Source: Paenibacillus sp. UNC451MF
GTDB taxonomy: Bacteria; Bacillota; Bacilli; Paenibacillales; NBRC-103111
Direction of reading: 5' to 3'
Assembly: GCF_000686845.1 (NCBI RefSeq)
Contig: NZ_KK366025.1
Span: forward strand, 165,395 to 229,394
Length of the DNA stretch: 64,000 nucleotides
Below are positions 62,482-64,000 of this stretch, one piece after another. The position numbers and the translations under genes are program-made. Position 1 is the first letter of the stretch. Each line of letters starts with the position of its first letter. The notes below the pieces were generated by a model. The model made no database searches. It worked only from the letters and a program-made list of their open reading frames with translations, and was not told the DNA's origin.

Positions 62482-63491
62482 GATCGTGCCAACCCCTTCC
62501 GCGCAATGTACATGAAGAACGGGGCGCCAATAATCGCCGTCATGACGCCAACAGGCATCTCTTCCGGTATCATGATGAAGCGCGCAATTAAATCGGCTGC
62601 AAGAAGCAGAATCGCTCCTAGCACTGCGCAGTACGGTATAACCCAACGATGGTCCACACCTGTGAAGAATCTGGATATATGCGGGATGACAATACCTATG
62701 AAGCCGATAGGGCCTGCTACGGATACAGAGCCTCCAGCCAATATAACGATGATGGTCCCAGCCGTCACTTTAATCCAGATCGTCTTCTGTCCCAAGCCTT
62801 TGGCCGTATCCTCCCCCATCATCAGGAGATTCATATCCCTCGCGATAGCCCAAGCCGCCACCCAGCAAATGACCATATATGGAAGAACTGCGATTAAATT
62901 ATCAGGCGATCGACCCGCTATGGTTCCCGTTAGCCAATAGAGCACCGTGTTCAGTCCTTGCTTATTCAAGACGAGGATGCCTTGGGTAAATGAAGAAAAT
63001 AAGGCGGTCATTGCCGCTCCCGCTAAAACAATCTTTAGTGGGGTCAATCCGTCACGACCAACCGAGCCCAGCACATATACAATGACTGCAGCTCCTGCTG
63101 CTCCGAGAAAGGCAAGCAACATCAACACTTGCATGGATGAAACCGATAATACGACTGCCCCCAATACGACAAGGAAGGAGGCACCGGCATTCACACCAAG
63201 CACACTTGGTGCGGCAAGCGGGTTGCGTGTTAAGGTCTGCATAAGCGCTCCAGCTATGGCGAGACTCGCACCGATCGCCGCTGCAATAAATGCCCTTGGT
63301 ATCCGGGTTGTGCGGATAATGACTTGATCCGTTACTTCCTCATTGTAATGAAAAGCTGCGTCCCAAGCCGTATGCCAGCTGTAGTTGGTCGCACCGAACA
63401 GGATGCTCGATGCCACACACAAGAGCATGACGATACTGCCTATCAGCAACCCGCTCCACTTCCATCCATTTGTAAGTTTGCTTACTGTCAT
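62478..63491 (-). CDS. FecCD-family iron-siderophore ABC permease (first)
   Basis: A 337-residue FecCD permease, FeuB-like: TTRIPRAFIAAAIGASLAIA, GALMQTLTRNPLAAPSVLGV, GPIGFIGIVIPHISRFFTG and RFIMIPEEMPVGVMTAIIGA. AGGGAG precedes ATG 63491. It forms the channel with the next gene. The gene upstream encodes the binding protein, separated by a very stable hairpin. Confidence 0.93.
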   Translation of the reverse strand: MTVSKLTNGWKWSGLLIGSIVMLLCVASSILFGATNYSWHTAWDAAFHYNEEVTDQVIIRTTRIPRAFIAAAIGASLAIAGALMQTLTRNPLAAPSVLGVNAGASFLVVLGAVVLSVSSMQVLMLLAFLGAAGAAVIVYVLGSVGRDGLTPLKIVLAGAAMTALFSSFTQGILVLNKQGLNTVLYWLTGTIAGRSPDNLIAVLPYMVICWVAAWAIARDMNLLMMGEDTAKGLGQKTIWIKVTAGTIIVILAGGSVSVAGPIGFIGIVIPHISRFFTGVDHRWVIPYCAVLGAILLLAADLIARFIMIPEEMPVGVMTAIIGAPFFMYIARKGLARS

Positions 63492-63514
63492 CCTAGAATC
63501 TCCCTGTGATGCAC

Positions 63515-63543
63515 AAATGAATGAGCACCCTGCTCATTCATTT
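63515..63543 (-). repeat. Perfect hairpin between siderophore-binding protein and permease genes
   Basis: AAATGAATGAGCA (63515-63527) pairs perfectly with TGCTCATTCATTT (63531-63543): thirteen base pairs with a three-base loop, 11 bases after the binding-protein stop. The following T run is short, so it is likely a partial terminator or mRNA stabiliser. Confidence 0.65.
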
Positions 63544-63554
63544 GGCATTCTAAG

Positions 63555-64000
63555 CTATTTAATGTCGAAGTATTTGTACAAGTCGTCCAGCAATGCTTTT
63601 GCTGCCAAGGCACCGCCGCTTAAATTCCACGACACGACGTCGACCTTGAAGTATTTATCGTTCTTGACCCCTTTTAGGCCCTTCCATAGAGGATGAGATG
63701 TCCAATCGTTCTGTGATTTCGCATGATTAGGATCGCTAGTGCTCTGGGTGATGTCGAAAATGAAGTCTCCGTCGAGCTGAGACATCTGTTCTTTCGAAGT
63801 TAAGTTGACCACGTTCTTTCCTTCCACCTGCTGAGCTTTTGGCCGACTAAGTCCAAGCTCTTTAAATATCGTCCCCGCAAAACCCGTAACGTAGATCCGT
63901 GCACTGCCGTCTTTCTCGAAGCGGATAAGCGATACTTCCGTATTCGCCAGCTTATTGCCAACCTTTTGCTTGAAATCCGCTACACGTTTATCCCAATCGC
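63555..64000 (-). CDS. Iron-siderophore-binding protein, N-terminus outside window
   Basis: The last 148 residues of a periplasmic-binding-type protein of the FeuA/FhuD class. Reading to the window edge gives DWDKRVADFKQKVGNKLANT, then VSLIRFEKDGSARIY, GTIFKELGLSRPKAQ, and near the end LWKGLKGVKNDKYFKVD and WNLSGGALAAKALLDDLYKY, which is the usual C-terminal pattern. No stop occurs before the edge, so an ATG at 63827 is internal. Being upstream of two FecCD permeases and a Btr-like gene, it should bind the same ferric siderophore. Confidence 0.88.
   Translation of the reverse strand, partial: DWDKRVADFKQKVGNKLANTEVSLIRFEKDGSARIYVTGFAGTIFKELGLSRPKAQQVEGKNVVNLTSKEQMSQLDGDFIFDITQSTSDPNHAKSQNDWTSHPLWKGLKGVKNDKYFKVDVVSWNLSGGALAAKALLDDLYKYFDIK

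Noticed and set aside
62482-62646. N-terminal extension of the second FecCD permease
   Set aside because: The extra 55 codons overlap the other permease gene and do not look like a permease N-terminus; the ATGA overlap at 62478-62481 gives the natural start.
63385-63696. 103-codon plus-strand frame
   Set aside because: Antisense to the permease and binding-protein genes and running through the perfect hairpin at 63515-63543.
64-64000. CRISPR array, tRNA, rRNA, insertion sequence or prophage genes
   Set aside because: No regularly spaced direct repeats, transposase-like frames, tRNA-like segments or phage proteins were seen in reading the window.

Overview
The window looks like chromosomal DNA of a Paenibacillus-type low/mid-GC Firmicute. 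This is inferred from strong AGGAGG-type ribosome binding sites, GTG/TTG starts, LplA/LplB/LplC-type sugar importers paired with YesM/YesN-type two-component systems, LacI regulators with palindromic operators, CcpA-like cre sites, and a Btr-like regulator next to a siderophore importer. I see no rRNA, tRNA, CRISPR array, insertion sequence or phage gene.

Layout. (1) 1-4.7 kb, plus strand: the end of a 2-oxoglutarate/Fe(II) oxygenase cut by the window edge, a 41-codon remnant of a sugar-nucleotide epimerase, two GT4 glycosyltransferases (the first with three C-terminal repeats) and a very basic small protein. (2) 4.8-31 kb, minus strand: a large carbohydrate-acquisition region. From upstream to downstream it holds a YesN/YesM pair, permeases plus binding protein, two tandem GH29-like glycosidases, a PhyH-type dioxygenase, a MATE exporter, ThuA, an MFS exporter, Gfo/Idh/MocA, ThuA, a second permease/permease/binding-protein set, a second YesN/YesM pair, a TIM-barrel sugar isomerase and two LacI regulators. 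Neither Lpl-type importer has its own ATPase, so both probably share an MsmX-like ATPase encoded elsewhere. (3) 31.2-34.6 kb: a LysE exporter divergent from a MocR regulator, then thiM. (4) 34.6-44.6 kb, minus strand: a nine-gene operon for an Opp-type importer with its own ATPases, HAD, LacI, Gfo/Idh/MocA and a third ThuA. Three identical operators and two cre-like sites lie upstream. (5) 44.8-55.0 kb, minus strand: a complete eleven-gene uptake [NiFe]-hydrogenase operon, hyaABCD, a small Cys4 protein and hypABFCDE. It is preceded by a perfect Fnr-type palindrome centred at a predicted -41.5 and followed by a terminator. (6) 55.2-59 kb: an ApgM-like phosphoglycerate mutase and a DASS anion transporter, divergent from a LysR gene. 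(7) 59-64 kb, minus strand: a Btr-like AraC/binding-protein fusion with a Fur-like box, a nitroreductase, two FecCD permeases and the C-terminal part of a siderophore-binding protein cut by the window edge.

How it fits together. Three ThuA proteins, two Gfo/Idh/MocA oxidoreductases, a sugar isomerase-like protein and two GH29-like enzymes sit with three sugar or oligosaccharide importers. By analogy with the ThuA/ThuB route through 3-keto sugars, this suggests oxidative breakdown of unusual glycosides. The substrate is unknown. The hydrogenase operon would supply electrons from H2, probably under low-oxygen control.
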